Shown piece by piece: positions 1-6,500 of a stretch of DNA of 10,852 bases (positions are counted from its first letter, which is position 1; every line of letters begins with the position of its first letter). Made by a program: the position numbers and the translations under genes. Source of the DNA: CAZFQD01 sp964520885 (GTDB lineage Bacteria; Bacillota; Clostridia; Oscillospirales; SIG519); NCBI GenBank assembly GCA_964520885.1, contig CAZFQD010000076.1, positions 1 to 10,852 on the forward strand, given 5' to 3'. The notes beneath the pieces are model-generated. The model did no database searches, was not told where the DNA came from, and saw only the letters and a program-made list of their open reading frames with translations.

Positions 1-1350
1 CTACATTGACATCAATATCACACACTCACAATGTGCTGTTCTCGGAAACATATCCACAGGTTGAACTTCATTTGTTGAATAGCCTTTTTCAAATAATAGT
101 TTCACATCCCTTGCTAATGTTGCGGGGTCGCAGGAGATATAGACTATTTTTTTAGGTTTCATTTGCACAATTGTGTCAATTAATGAACTCTCACAGCCCT
201 TTCGCGGAGGGTCAATTACAATTATATCAGGTTTTATACCTTGTTCGGCCAACATATTTGCGGCTTTTAGTGCATCCCCCTCAAAGAATTCTACATTTTC
301 AATATTGTTTAATTTTGCGTTGCTCTTTGCGTCCTCTACCGCTTCTTTTACTATTTCAACGCCAAAAACTTGTTTGGCTTTTGTTGCTAAAAAGAGGGAA
401 ATTGTTCCTATGCCACAATAAAGGTCAAGGACTGTTTCATTACTCTTAAAATCGCATAATTCCATTGCTTTTTCATATAGTTTTTCTGTTTGTTCGGGGT
501 TTACCTGATAAAATGAAAGTACAGAAATATTAAAATGCAAATCTTGCAAAATATCCTCTATGTAGTTTTTACCCCAAATTGTTATACACTTTTGCCCTAA
601 AATAACATTTGAGGGCTTTTTATTTATATTTAAAATAATGCTTTTTATTTGAGGAATATTTTCGGTTAAAGCCTGAATTAATCGTGTTTTTTTGTTTATT
701 TCATCCCCATTAATAACTAAGCAAACCATAATATCACCTGTTTTTTTGCCTGTTCTTAAATAAATATGCCTTAATAAGCCTTTGTTTGTTTGCTCTTTAT
801 AAATACTAATATTATTTTGCTTAATCCATTCTCTGATTATTTTAATTATTTTAGAAAAAGCAGTATCTTGAATTTTGCATTGCTCAATGTCAATAATATT
901 ATGGCTTGCTTGGGAATAAAAGCCTATCATAACTTGATTGTCATTTGAAATTCCCACAGGAAATTGAGCTTTATTTCGGTATTCATTAATATTTTGGCAA
1001 GCAATTACTGGTAAAACATTTAAGGTAAGCCCTGCAATTTTAGAAAAAGCATTTTTAACTAAATCTCTTTTAATTTCTAATTCTTGCTCATAACTAATAT
1101 GTCTGTAAACACAACCGCCACACTTTAAATAAACCTCACAATCATTTTCAATTCTGCTTTTTGAAGGGCAAATTATATTATCTATTTTCCCATAAGCATA
1201 TGTTTTGTGAACTTTTAATATTTTTGCTAATATTTTATCGCCAATAGCAGTATTTGGAACAAATATTGCAAAGCCATTTAGTTTTCCAACTCCATAGCCA
1301 TTATGTGTCATTCCTTCAATTTCTAATTCTACTAAATCATTCTTGTTCAA
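1..1350 (-). CDS. rlmD: 23S rRNA (uracil-C5)-methyltransferase, RlmD/RumA type
   Basis: TrmA/RumA-family enzyme that methylates C5 of a uridine in 23S rRNA (U1939 in E. coli numbering) using SAM. Seen in the 449-aa product: an N-terminal TRAM-like domain (about residues 3-58); a 4Fe-4S ligand set C71, C77, C80 (CGGC) and C158; SAM motif DLYCGIGT at 309-316; DPPRKG at 380-385; nucleophile C407 in YISCDPATLARD; and a C-terminal HCEC motif with the likely general base E442. Length is normal and the stop codon is the first three bases of the window, so the gene is complete. The start is TTG, 7 nt after a GGAG site lying inside the end of the upstream gene. The two genes overlap by 14 bp, which suggests translational coupling. 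Firmicutes RlmD and RlmCD paralogues are hard to separate, so the exact target uridine is inferred. Confidence 0.93.
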   Translation of the reverse strand: MNKNDLVELEIEGMTHNGYGVGKLNGFAIFVPNTAIGDKILAKILKVHKTYAYGKIDNIICPSKSRIENDCEVYLKCGGCVYRHISYEQELEIKRDLVKNAFSKIAGLTLNVLPVIACQNINEYRNKAQFPVGISNDNQVMIGFYSQASHNIIDIEQCKIQDTAFSKIIKIIREWIKQNNISIYKEQTNKGLLRHIYLRTGKKTGDIMVCLVINGDEINKKTRLIQALTENIPQIKSIILNINKKPSNVILGQKCITIWGKNYIEDILQDLHFNISVLSFYQVNPEQTEKLYEKAMELCDFKSNETVLDLYCGIGTISLFLATKAKQVFGVEIVKEAVEDAKSNAKLNNIENVEFFEGDALKAANMLAEQGIKPDIIVIDPPRKGCESSLIDTIVQMKPKKIVYISCDPATLARDVKLLFEKGYSTNEVQPVDMFPRTAHCECVILMSM

Positions 1351-2572
1351 TTGAATTCTCCATTTCCTTTTTTTTAAATAAAATATTTAAGCACACGACC
1401 ATAGAAAATATAAATATAATTACATTTAAAATTGAAAAGTAAAATAATACACTGTTCCAAATTGGTTCCCATTGCTCACTAAAATAATTTGCTTTTATTA
1501 ACAGTAATGCTTGATTAAAAAATGTTATCACCGAGGTTGAAATAAATACCATTAATAGTCTTTTATCTAAAAATCTAAAATATGCCATAAGTATTAAAGG
1601 CACAACAATAATTTGATACCTTTCGTGCATTCTTGTTGAAAACATAAATATTATTTGCATTAATATAAATGAAGTAAGCCAAATTGATGGATTTTCGAGT
1701 TTAATATATAGAAAAACGATGAATAATACACTAATTAAAGTTATTATTAAACTTAAATTATGATAAGATAAAAATGGGAGAATGTTTAAACTGTCTTTTT
1801 CCCAGTTGAGTTCAAATAATCCGTAAAAATTAAAACTATTAAGATTTATATATTGATAGGCATCAAACCCTCTTGTGTAAATTTTAATTGGCAAAAAGGG
1901 TCCTGAAAAAAGCATAAAAGGAGCAAATATTACTATAAAAGTAACTATGGCAGTTACAACACTTTTAATTATTTTTTTAAAATCAAATCTAAAAATTTCA
2001 AGCAAAAATATTGGAGCAAAAAATAAAACTTGAAACTTTGTAAAAACCGCTATTGTGAAAAATATCGTGGCTAAATAAGGCTTTTTTTGCTCAATTAAAT
2101 AAAATGATAATATAAGTAAGAACATCATTATACTGTCTGTTTGTCCCCAAAAACTACTATTGAAAAAAATTGAAGGGTTAAAAAGCCAAAAGGTTGAAAA
2201 CAAAAGCGCTAACTTTAAACTTTTTTTGCTAACTATTTTAAAAATTAATAATCCGCACAAAATATCAAATAATATAGGAAAAAACTTTAACAAAAGCATT
2301 AATAGTTGCTTATTATTAGCAATAAATTCAATTTTATAAATTGCACCAATTAAAAACAATGGATATAAATACATTGGTGGATAATCTAAGCTCTTTAATT
2401 GGCTATATGCATTAAAAAAACCATTTTGCAGACCTTTAGCCCAATCTAAATACCAAAAGGTATCCATTTCATTGTAATAAAAAGCACCAACTAAATATTT
2501 AATAATAATTGCAAAGCAGAACAATGCAAAAACTATATATGTAGGTTTAATTTTTTCTAAATATTTTTTCAT
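1337..2572 (-). CDS. Gpi18-like mannosyltransferase family membrane protein (GT-C fold)
   Basis: Polytopic membrane protein of 411 aa with about ten hydrophobic segments, the first at residues 11-30. It resembles bacterial Gpi18-related (COG5542-like) GT-C glycosyltransferases, which use polyprenyl-phosphate sugars at the outer face of the membrane. Supporting motifs are an acidic D37 in the first external loop (EMDTFWYLDWAKGL), DYPPMYLY at 63-70, NSSFWGQTD at 138-146 and STRMHERYQ at 312-320. The last two are typical of this family. Donor and acceptor are unknown; a role in surface glycopolymer or glycolipid assembly is inference. The ATG start has an AAGG site about 9 nt upstream. The gene ends inside the start of rlmD (14-bp overlap), so both are probably on one mRNA. 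Assignment to a neighbouring GT-C family such as GT39 or GT87 cannot be excluded. Confidence 0.75.
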   Translation of the reverse strand: MKKYLEKIKPTYIVFALFCFAIIIKYLVGAFYYNEMDTFWYLDWAKGLQNGFFNAYSQLKSLDYPPMYLYPLFLIGAIYKIEFIANNKQLLMLLLKFFPILFDILCGLLIFKIVSKKSLKLALLFSTFWLFNPSIFFNSSFWGQTDSIMMFLLILSFYLIEQKKPYLATIFFTIAVFTKFQVLFFAPIFLLEIFRFDFKKIIKSVVTAIVTFIVIFAPFMLFSGPFLPIKIYTRGFDAYQYINLNSFNFYGLFELNWEKDSLNILPFLSYHNLSLIITLISVLFIVFLYIKLENPSIWLTSFILMQIIFMFSTRMHERYQIIVVPLILMAYFRFLDKRLLMVFISTSVITFFNQALLLIKANYFSEQWEPIWNSVLFYFSILNVIIFIFSMVVCLNILFKKKEMENSIEQE

Positions 2573-2600
2573 TAGTTTTTTACCTTATTAATTTTTTTTT

Positions 2601-2609
2601 AGTATATCA
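2601..2609 (-). promoter_or_regulatory. candidate extended -10 promoter for the minus-strand pair
   Basis: Read on the minus strand the sequence is TGATATACT, an extended -10 (TGn) followed by TATACT, about 30 nt upstream of the glycosyltransferase ATG. It would leave a short leader containing the AAGG ribosome binding site. No convincing -35 hexamer is visible at the usual distance, so this is a weak call. Confidence 0.3.
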
Positions 2610-2663
2610 CAAAATTCAAATAAAATCATTACTAAAACCAGCAAATATTTTTTTACTTTATGT

Positions 2664-2681
2664 TGCAATTTAAAAATTGCA
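2664..2681. promoter_or_regulatory. inverted repeat in the divergent promoter region, possible operator
   Basis: A perfect 8-bp inverted repeat, TGCAATTT and AAATTGCA, separated by AA. It lies between the two divergent transcription units, 18 bp upstream of the -35 box of the plus-strand promoter. The symmetry and position fit a dimeric regulator site, but it is AT-rich and could arise by chance. Confidence 0.3.
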
Positions 2682-2699
2682 TTATAAAGTATTTTGAGT

Positions 2700-2728
2700 T
2701 TGACCTTTTTGTTATTAAATGATATAAT
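2700..2728 (+). promoter_or_regulatory. sigma-A promoter for the methyltransferase-ecf-tsaB-rpiB-upp run
   Basis: The -35 is TTGACC at 2700-2705, the spacer is 17 bp and the -10 is a perfect TATAAT at 2723-2728. Transcription would begin near 2735, leaving a leader of about 27 nt before the GTG start at 2762. This is the best promoter upstream of the seven co-directional genes. Confidence 0.8.
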
Positions 2729-2761
2729 GTCTTGAAATTATTATAAAGAGTTGATTAATAA

Positions 2762-3628
2762 GTGTGGACGACAAATGAATGGAAAGATTATAGCATTTTA
2801 GATGCCTCAAATGGTGAAAAATTAGAAAAATGGGGTAATTATTTTCTTATTAGACCTGACCCACAAGTTATTTGGAACACAAAAAAAGAACTTAATGAAT
2901 GGGCAAAGCCAAATGCTCATTATTTTCGTTCGGCTACTGGTGGTGGCAAATGGGAATTTTTCAATTTGCCTGAGGTTTGGCAAATAAAATATAAAGATTT
3001 GACCTTTAATTTAAAGCCAATGAATTTTAAACACACTGGTATTTTTCCTGAGCAGGCAGTTAATTGGGATTGGATAAGAGAAAAAATTAAATCTGCAAAT
3101 AGGGAGATTAAGGTTCTAAATCTTTTTGCCTATACAGGAGGGGCAACCATAGCTTGTGCTAAAGAGGGTGCCTTAGTTTGTCATATTGATTCTGCAAAGG
3201 GAATGGTGGCTTGGGCAAAAGAAAACGCAAAATCAAGCGGCTTAGAAAATGCTCCTATTAGATATATTGTTGATGATTGCATTAAATTTGTTGAAAAAGA
3301 AATAAGAAGAGGAAATAAATATGATGCTATAATTATGGACCCTCCTTCTTTTGGAAGAGGACCAAATGGAGAAGTTTGGAAAATTGAGCAACAACTATAT
3401 TCGCTTTTGAATAAATGTGTTGAAATAATGTCAGATAAGCCTTTGTTTTTCTTACTTAATTCTTACACAACAGGGCTTTCTCCCTCCACAATGGAATATA
3501 TGTTGGGGATTACGGTCGGCAAAAAATATAGAGGTAAATGCCAAGCTAATGAAATTGGATTAAAAGTAAAAAGCATCGGATTAATGCTACCTTGTGGAAG
3601 CAGTGCAAGATGGCAAAGTAGTTATTAG
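2762..3628 (+). CDS. class I SAM-dependent methyltransferase, RlmI/PF10672-like, no PUA domain
   Basis: Rossmann-fold methyltransferase of 288 aa related to the COG1092/RlmI group. Motif I is VLNLFAYTGGATIA at 118-131, the acidic ribose-binding position is D143, an acidic pair D171-D172 fits the adenine pocket, and motif IV is DPPSFGRG at 193-200. The FKHTGIFPEQ stretch at 89-98, just before the catalytic domain, is typical of this group. The N-terminal PUA domain of RlmI itself is missing; the first ~80 residues are instead a short, probably beta-rich segment. The substrate is unknown, with rRNA the best guess. The start is GTG because an in-frame TAA directly precedes it; a weak AAAGAG site lies 11 nt upstream. 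The stop codon lies within a 7-bp tandem repeat. Confidence 0.8.
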   Translation: MWTTNEWKDYSILDASNGEKLEKWGNYFLIRPDPQVIWNTKKELNEWAKPNAHYFRSATGGGKWEFFNLPEVWQIKYKDLTFNLKPMNFKHTGIFPEQAVNWDWIREKIKSANREIKVLNLFAYTGGATIACAKEGALVCHIDSAKGMVAWAKENAKSSGLENAPIRYIVDDCIKFVEKEIRRGNKYDAIIMDPPSFGRGPNGEVWKIEQQLYSLLNKCVEIMSDKPLFFLLNSYTTGLSPSTMEYMLGITVGKKYRGKCQANEIGLKVKSIGLMLPCGSSARWQSSY

Positions 3629-3659
3629 GAGTTAGGAATTAGGATTTAGGATTGTAGGT
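3625..3659 (+). repeat. heptanucleotide tandem repeat, unit TTAGGAN (about 5 copies)
   Basis: Five consecutive 7-bp units of the form TTAGGAN, the last diverged to TGTAGGT. The first unit contains the TAG stop of the methyltransferase gene. The AGG in the last unit sits 7 nt before the ATG of ecfA1 and is its only plausible ribosome binding site. Confidence 0.8.
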
Positions 3660-3665
3660 AAAAAA

Positions 3666-4517
3666 ATGGACGGATTTATAAAAACCGAAGGACTTTATTT
3701 TTGGTATAATAATGAAGAAAACCAGCCCAATATAGTGCTGGATAATATTAATTTATCTATTAAGCAGGGTGAATTTGTTTGCATTATAGGGCATAATGGC
3801 TCTGGAAAATCCACCTTAGCAAAAACTTTTAATACTATACTTTTGCCAATGGGCGGCAAGGTTTATGTTGATGAAATGGATACTTCGGACGAAAAGTTAT
3901 TTTATGATATTCGCCAAAATGTCGGAATGGTATTTCAAAATCCTGATAATCAAATTGTGGCAACAGTCGTTGAAGAGGATGTTGCTTTTGCACCTGAAAA
4001 TTTAGGAGTACCAACCGAAATAATCAGAGAAAGGGTTGACTATGCCTTAAAAGCTGTTAATATGTATGATTACAAAGAGCATAGTTCTCATTTGCTTTCT
4101 GGTGGACAAAAGCAAAGGGTTGCTATTGCCGGAGTTATTGCTATGAAACCAAAATGTTTAGTATTAGATGAACCTACTGCCATGTTAGACCCAAAAGGCA
4201 GAAAAGAGGTTATTGAAACTATAAGAAAACTAAATAAAGAAGATGGAATTACAATAGTATTGATAACTCACTTTATGAACGAAGCCACTTTATCTGATAG
4301 AGTTGTAGTTTTAAATAATGGAACTGTTCTTTTAGATGGAACACCAAAAGATGTTTTTCAAAATGCAGGACTATTAAAAAGTGTTGGGCTTGATGTTCCT
4401 CAAACTACAGAACTTATGTTCGCTTTAAGAGAAAAAGATATAAAAGTCCCACTTGCAGTGCTAACTTCAGATGAATGTATTGAGGTTTTAACCAAATACT
4501 TAAAAAATGAAAAATGA
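3666..4517 (+). CDS. ecfA1: energy-coupling factor transporter ATPase EcfA1
   Basis: First of the two different ATPase subunits of an energy-coupling factor (ECF) importer, which powers uptake of vitamins and trace nutrients by exchangeable S components. Seen in 283 aa: Walker A GHNGSGKST at 42-50, Q-loop Q91, signature LSGGQ at 144-148, Walker B CLVLDEP at 164-170 with catalytic E169, D-loop LDP at 174-176 and switch H202. The C-terminal extension of about 60 residues is usual for EcfA proteins and contains the LDVPQTTEL stretch. All catalytic residues are intact. The ATG is served by an AGG 7 nt upstream, inside the preceding heptamer repeat. The order ecfA1-ecfA2-ecfT is that of shared (group II) ECF modules, but no ribosomal protein or truA gene flanks it here. 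Confidence 0.95.
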   Translation: MDGFIKTEGLYFWYNNEENQPNIVLDNINLSIKQGEFVCIIGHNGSGKSTLAKTFNTILLPMGGKVYVDEMDTSDEKLFYDIRQNVGMVFQNPDNQIVATVVEEDVAFAPENLGVPTEIIRERVDYALKAVNMYDYKEHSSHLLSGGQKQRVAIAGVIAMKPKCLVLDEPTAMLDPKGRKEVIETIRKLNKEDGITIVLITHFMNEATLSDRVVVLNNGTVLLDGTPKDVFQNAGLLKSVGLDVPQTTELMFALREKDIKVPLAVLTSDECIEVLTKYLKNEK

Positions 4518-4553
4518 ACTAATTTATAATTTTTAAAAAGGCGGGTAACAATT

Positions 4554-5423
4554 TTGTCTATTATCAAAGTTGAAGATTTAACTCATATATATAGTGTGGG
4601 AACACCTTTTCAAAAATGTGCACTTGATAAGGTTAATTTTGAGTTGCAAAAAGGAGATTTTATAGGTATTATTGGGCATACAGGCTCAGGAAAATCTACC
4701 TTAATATCTCACTTTAATGGTCTTTTAAAGCCTTCAAGTGGCAAAGTTTTTGTTAATGACGAGGATATTTGGCAAAAAAAAGACAAAAAAAAGGTTCGTT
4801 TTCAAGTTGGGCTTGTATTTCAGTATCCCGAGTATCAGTTATTTGAAGAAACAGTTTATAAAGATATTGCTTTTGGACCAATTAATATGGGTTTGTCGGC
4901 AGGCGAAATAGATAAAAGAGTAAAAGATGCTTTAAAATTTGTGGGTTTAGATGAGGATATTTTAGAAAAATCCCCTTTTGAAATTTCAGGAGGACAAAAA
5001 AGGCGAGTTGCAATTGCAGGAGTTATATCAATGCAACCTGAGGTTTTAATTCTTGATGAGCCAACAGCGGGTTTAGACCCTAAAGGAAAAGAAGAAATAT
5101 TAGCACATATTAGGCAATACCACAAAACTAACAATAGCACAGTAATTATAGTTTCTCACAGTATGGAAGACATAGCTAAAAATGTTAACAGAGTTTTAGT
5201 TATGAATCAATCAAAAATACATATGTTCGGTAGTGTAGACTATATTTTTGAAAGAGCAAAAGAATTAAGCGAAATTGGACTTTCAATTCCACAAATCACT
5301 AAAGTTTTCATAGGCTTAAAAGAAAAAGGCTTTGATGTGAAAACAAATATTTTTACTGTGAAACAAGCGGCAGATGAGATAATGAGAGTAAAAAAAAGTC
5401 AACCTATTTGTCACCCTGAGTAA
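4554..5423 (+). CDS. ecfA2: energy-coupling factor transporter ATPase EcfA2
   Basis: Second ECF ATPase, partner of EcfA1 in the nucleotide-binding heterodimer. Seen in 289 aa: Walker A GHTGSGKST at 41-49, Q-loop Q90, signature ISGGQ at 144-148, Walker B LILDEP at 165-170 with E169, LDP in the D-loop and switch H202. The N-terminal IKVEDLTHIYSVGTPF is typical of EcfA2. The start is TTG, about 10 nt after AAGGCGGG, and it matches the family N-terminus. The last five residues (ICHPE) and the stop are encoded by the left arm of a palindromic dispersed repeat, so the original C-terminus was probably replaced when the element arrived. The ATPase core is unaffected. Two A8 runs at 4774-4792 encode lysines. 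Confidence 0.95.
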   Translation: MSIIKVEDLTHIYSVGTPFQKCALDKVNFELQKGDFIGIIGHTGSGKSTLISHFNGLLKPSSGKVFVNDEDIWQKKDKKKVRFQVGLVFQYPEYQLFEETVYKDIAFGPINMGLSAGEIDKRVKDALKFVGLDEDILEKSPFEISGGQKRRVAIAGVISMQPEVLILDEPTAGLDPKGKEEILAHIRQYHKTNNSTVIIVSHSMEDIAKNVNRVLVMNQSKIHMFGSVDYIFERAKELSEIGLSIPQITKVFIGLKEKGFDVKTNIFTVKQAADEIMRVKKSQPICHPE

Positions 5424-5470
5424 AACGAAGGGTCTGTATGAGATTCTTCACTTTGTTCAGAATGACAAAT
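5406..5470. repeat. 65-bp palindromic dispersed repeat (GTCACCCTGAG / CAGAATGAC type)
   Basis: Two 30-nt arms (5406-5435 and 5441-5470) flank a 5-nt centre. The arms are complementary at 22 of 30 positions, with four of the mismatches being G-U wobbles. The left half has GTCACCCTGAG and GAAGGGTCT; the right half has AGATTCTTCA and CAGAATGAC. I recognise this type, with CC..GG in one half and TT..AA in the other, as a palindromic repeat recurring in many unrelated bacterial genomes. No T-run follows, so it is unlikely to be a simple terminator. It overlaps the 3' end of ecfA2. Confidence 0.8.
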
Positions 5471-5485
5471 AATAAAACCTTTAAT

Positions 5486-5513
5486 TTTCAACTTTCAACT
5501 TTCAACTTTCAAC
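5486..5513 (+). repeat. heptanucleotide tandem repeat TTTCAAC, four exact copies
   Basis: Four identical contiguous copies of TTTCAAC fill the gap between the palindromic element and the ecfT ribosome binding site. The reverse complement, GTTGAAA, reappears near 6360 and near 8308 in the same operon. Confidence 0.85.
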
Positions 5514-5531
5514 TTAAAAAGGATGTTCAAA

Positions 5532-6356
5532 ATGCTAAAAGACATTACCATTGGACAATATTTTCCCGGAAATTCAATAATACATAGGCTTGACCCGAGG
5601 GTAAAGATTATTTTAACTATAATCTTTATAACTGTTTTATTTATGGCTAATACTGTAATTAGTTATTTGGTTATGCTATTTTTTGTAATATTTATTATTT
5701 CCATTTCTAATATTCCGTTTAAATTAATTTCCAAAAGTGTCCAACCTTTATTTTTTATAGTGTTATTTACAACGCTTATAAATATTTTTTACATTCAAGG
5801 GGAAACTTTATTGAGTTTTAAATTTATTGTGTGGACACTTATAATTTCTAAGCAGGGGGTATTTTTTGCATTATTTATGGTAGTTAGAATAGTGCTATTA
5901 ATTATTGGCACTTCACTATTAACATACACCACATCGCCAATTCTTTTAACTGATGGTATAGAAAATTTATTATCACCTTTAAAGTTATTAAAAGTGCCTG
6001 TTCACGAATTTGCATTAATGATGACTATTGCACTTAGATTTATTCCAACCTTGATAGAAGAAACTGAAAAAATTATTAATGCTCAAAAGGCAAGAGGAGC
6101 CGATTTTGAAAGTGGTGGCTTAATAAAAAGAGCAAAAGCTTTAATTCCTATTTTAGTTCCGCTTTTTGTGTCGGCATTTCGCAGAGCAGAGGACCTCGCT
6201 GTTGCTATGGAATGTCGTTGTTACAGAGGTGGCGAAGGCAGAACTCGTTTAAAACAATATTTTATGATTTTTATAGATTATGTTGCAATAGTAGTTTTAG
6301 TAATTATCTTTGCTTTAATTTTAGTTTTAAATAACTTTAAGTTATTTGGATTTTAA
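5532..6356 (+). CDS. ecfT: energy-coupling factor transporter transmembrane subunit EcfT
   Basis: Membrane scaffold of the ECF importer, coupling EcfA1/EcfA2 ATP hydrolysis to toppling of the S component. The product starting at 5532 is 274 aa, with several membrane segments in its first ~130 residues and one at the C-terminus. Two cytoplasmic coupling helices carry the family motifs: QKARGAD, then AMECRCYRGGEGRT with CRC where other EcfT proteins often have ARG or ARC. The N-terminus ITIGQYFPGNSIIHRLDPR is characteristic. An in-frame ATG at 5523 would add three residues, but the AAAAAGG site abuts it directly; the same site is 9 nt before 5532, so the later ATG is preferred. No S-component gene is visible nearby, as expected for a shared module serving several transporters. 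Confidence 0.93.
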   Translation: MLKDITIGQYFPGNSIIHRLDPRVKIILTIIFITVLFMANTVISYLVMLFFVIFIISISNIPFKLISKSVQPLFFIVLFTTLINIFYIQGETLLSFKFIVWTLIISKQGVFFALFMVVRIVLLIIGTSLLTYTTSPILLTDGIENLLSPLKLLKVPVHEFALMMTIALRFIPTLIEETEKIINAQKARGADFESGGLIKRAKALIPILVPLFVSAFRRAEDLAVAMECRCYRGGEGRTRLKQYFMIFIDYVAIVVLVIIFALILVLNNFKLFGF

Positions 6357-6358
6357 AA

Positions 6359-6370
6359 AGTTGAAAGTTT
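6359..6370 (+). repeat. GTTGAAA heptamer remnant
   Basis: AGTTGAAAGTTT directly after the ecfT stop contains one full GTTGAAA unit and the start of another. It is the reverse complement of the TTTCAAC array upstream of ecfT. It is short and would not be called without the other copies. Confidence 0.4.
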
Positions 6371-6386
6371 TGTTTTCTGACCTCTG

Positions 6387-6479
6387 AATCAGTTATCAGT
6401 TATCAGCTATCAGTTGTCAGCTATCAGTTGTCAGTATACTGACTACTGACCTCTGTCTACTGTCTACTGAATTCTGACT
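6387..6479. repeat. back-to-back heptanucleotide arrays, TATCAGT then ACTGACT, forming an inverted repeat
   Basis: Seven units of the type TATCAGT/TGTCAGC (6387-6435) are followed by six units of the type ACTGACT/TCTGTCT (6438-6479). The second unit is nearly the reverse complement of the first. The junction is a perfect 12-bp palindrome, TCAGTATACTGA (6431-6442), and pairing extends to 12 of 13 positions on each side of the centre. The whole 93 bp could fold into one long imperfect hairpin in the ecfT-tsaB leader. It accounts for most of this 144-bp gap. Confidence 0.85.
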
Positions 6480-6500
6480 TCTAAAAAAGGTGGTGCTAAA

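Noticed and set aside
171..449. Plus-strand open frames inside rlmD
   Set aside because: They are antisense to strongly conserved rlmD sequence encoding the SAM and DPPRKG motifs, and have no ribosome binding site.
4525..4530. TATAAT between ecfA1 and ecfA2 as an internal promoter
   Set aside because: No -35 or TGn extension is present; a TATAAT alone is expected often in DNA this AT-rich.
4774..4792. Two A8 runs in ecfA2, including the slippery pattern A AAA AAG, as a programmed frameshift
   Set aside because: The zero frame encodes the full conserved ATPase, the -1 frame ends soon after with no recognisable domain, and lysine-rich A runs are common in AT-rich genomes.
4856..5140. Minus-strand open frame inside ecfA2
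   Set aside because: It is the complement of the conserved signature and Walker B region of an ABC ATPase and has no independent support.
5406..5470. Palindrome as an intrinsic terminator after ecfA2
   Set aside because: No T-run follows on either strand at the right place, the pairing is imperfect, and ecfT follows closely as part of the same complex.
6387..6479. CRISPR array
   Set aside because: The units are contiguous 7-mers with no unique spacers, far from the repeat-spacer architecture of CRISPR, and no cas genes are present.
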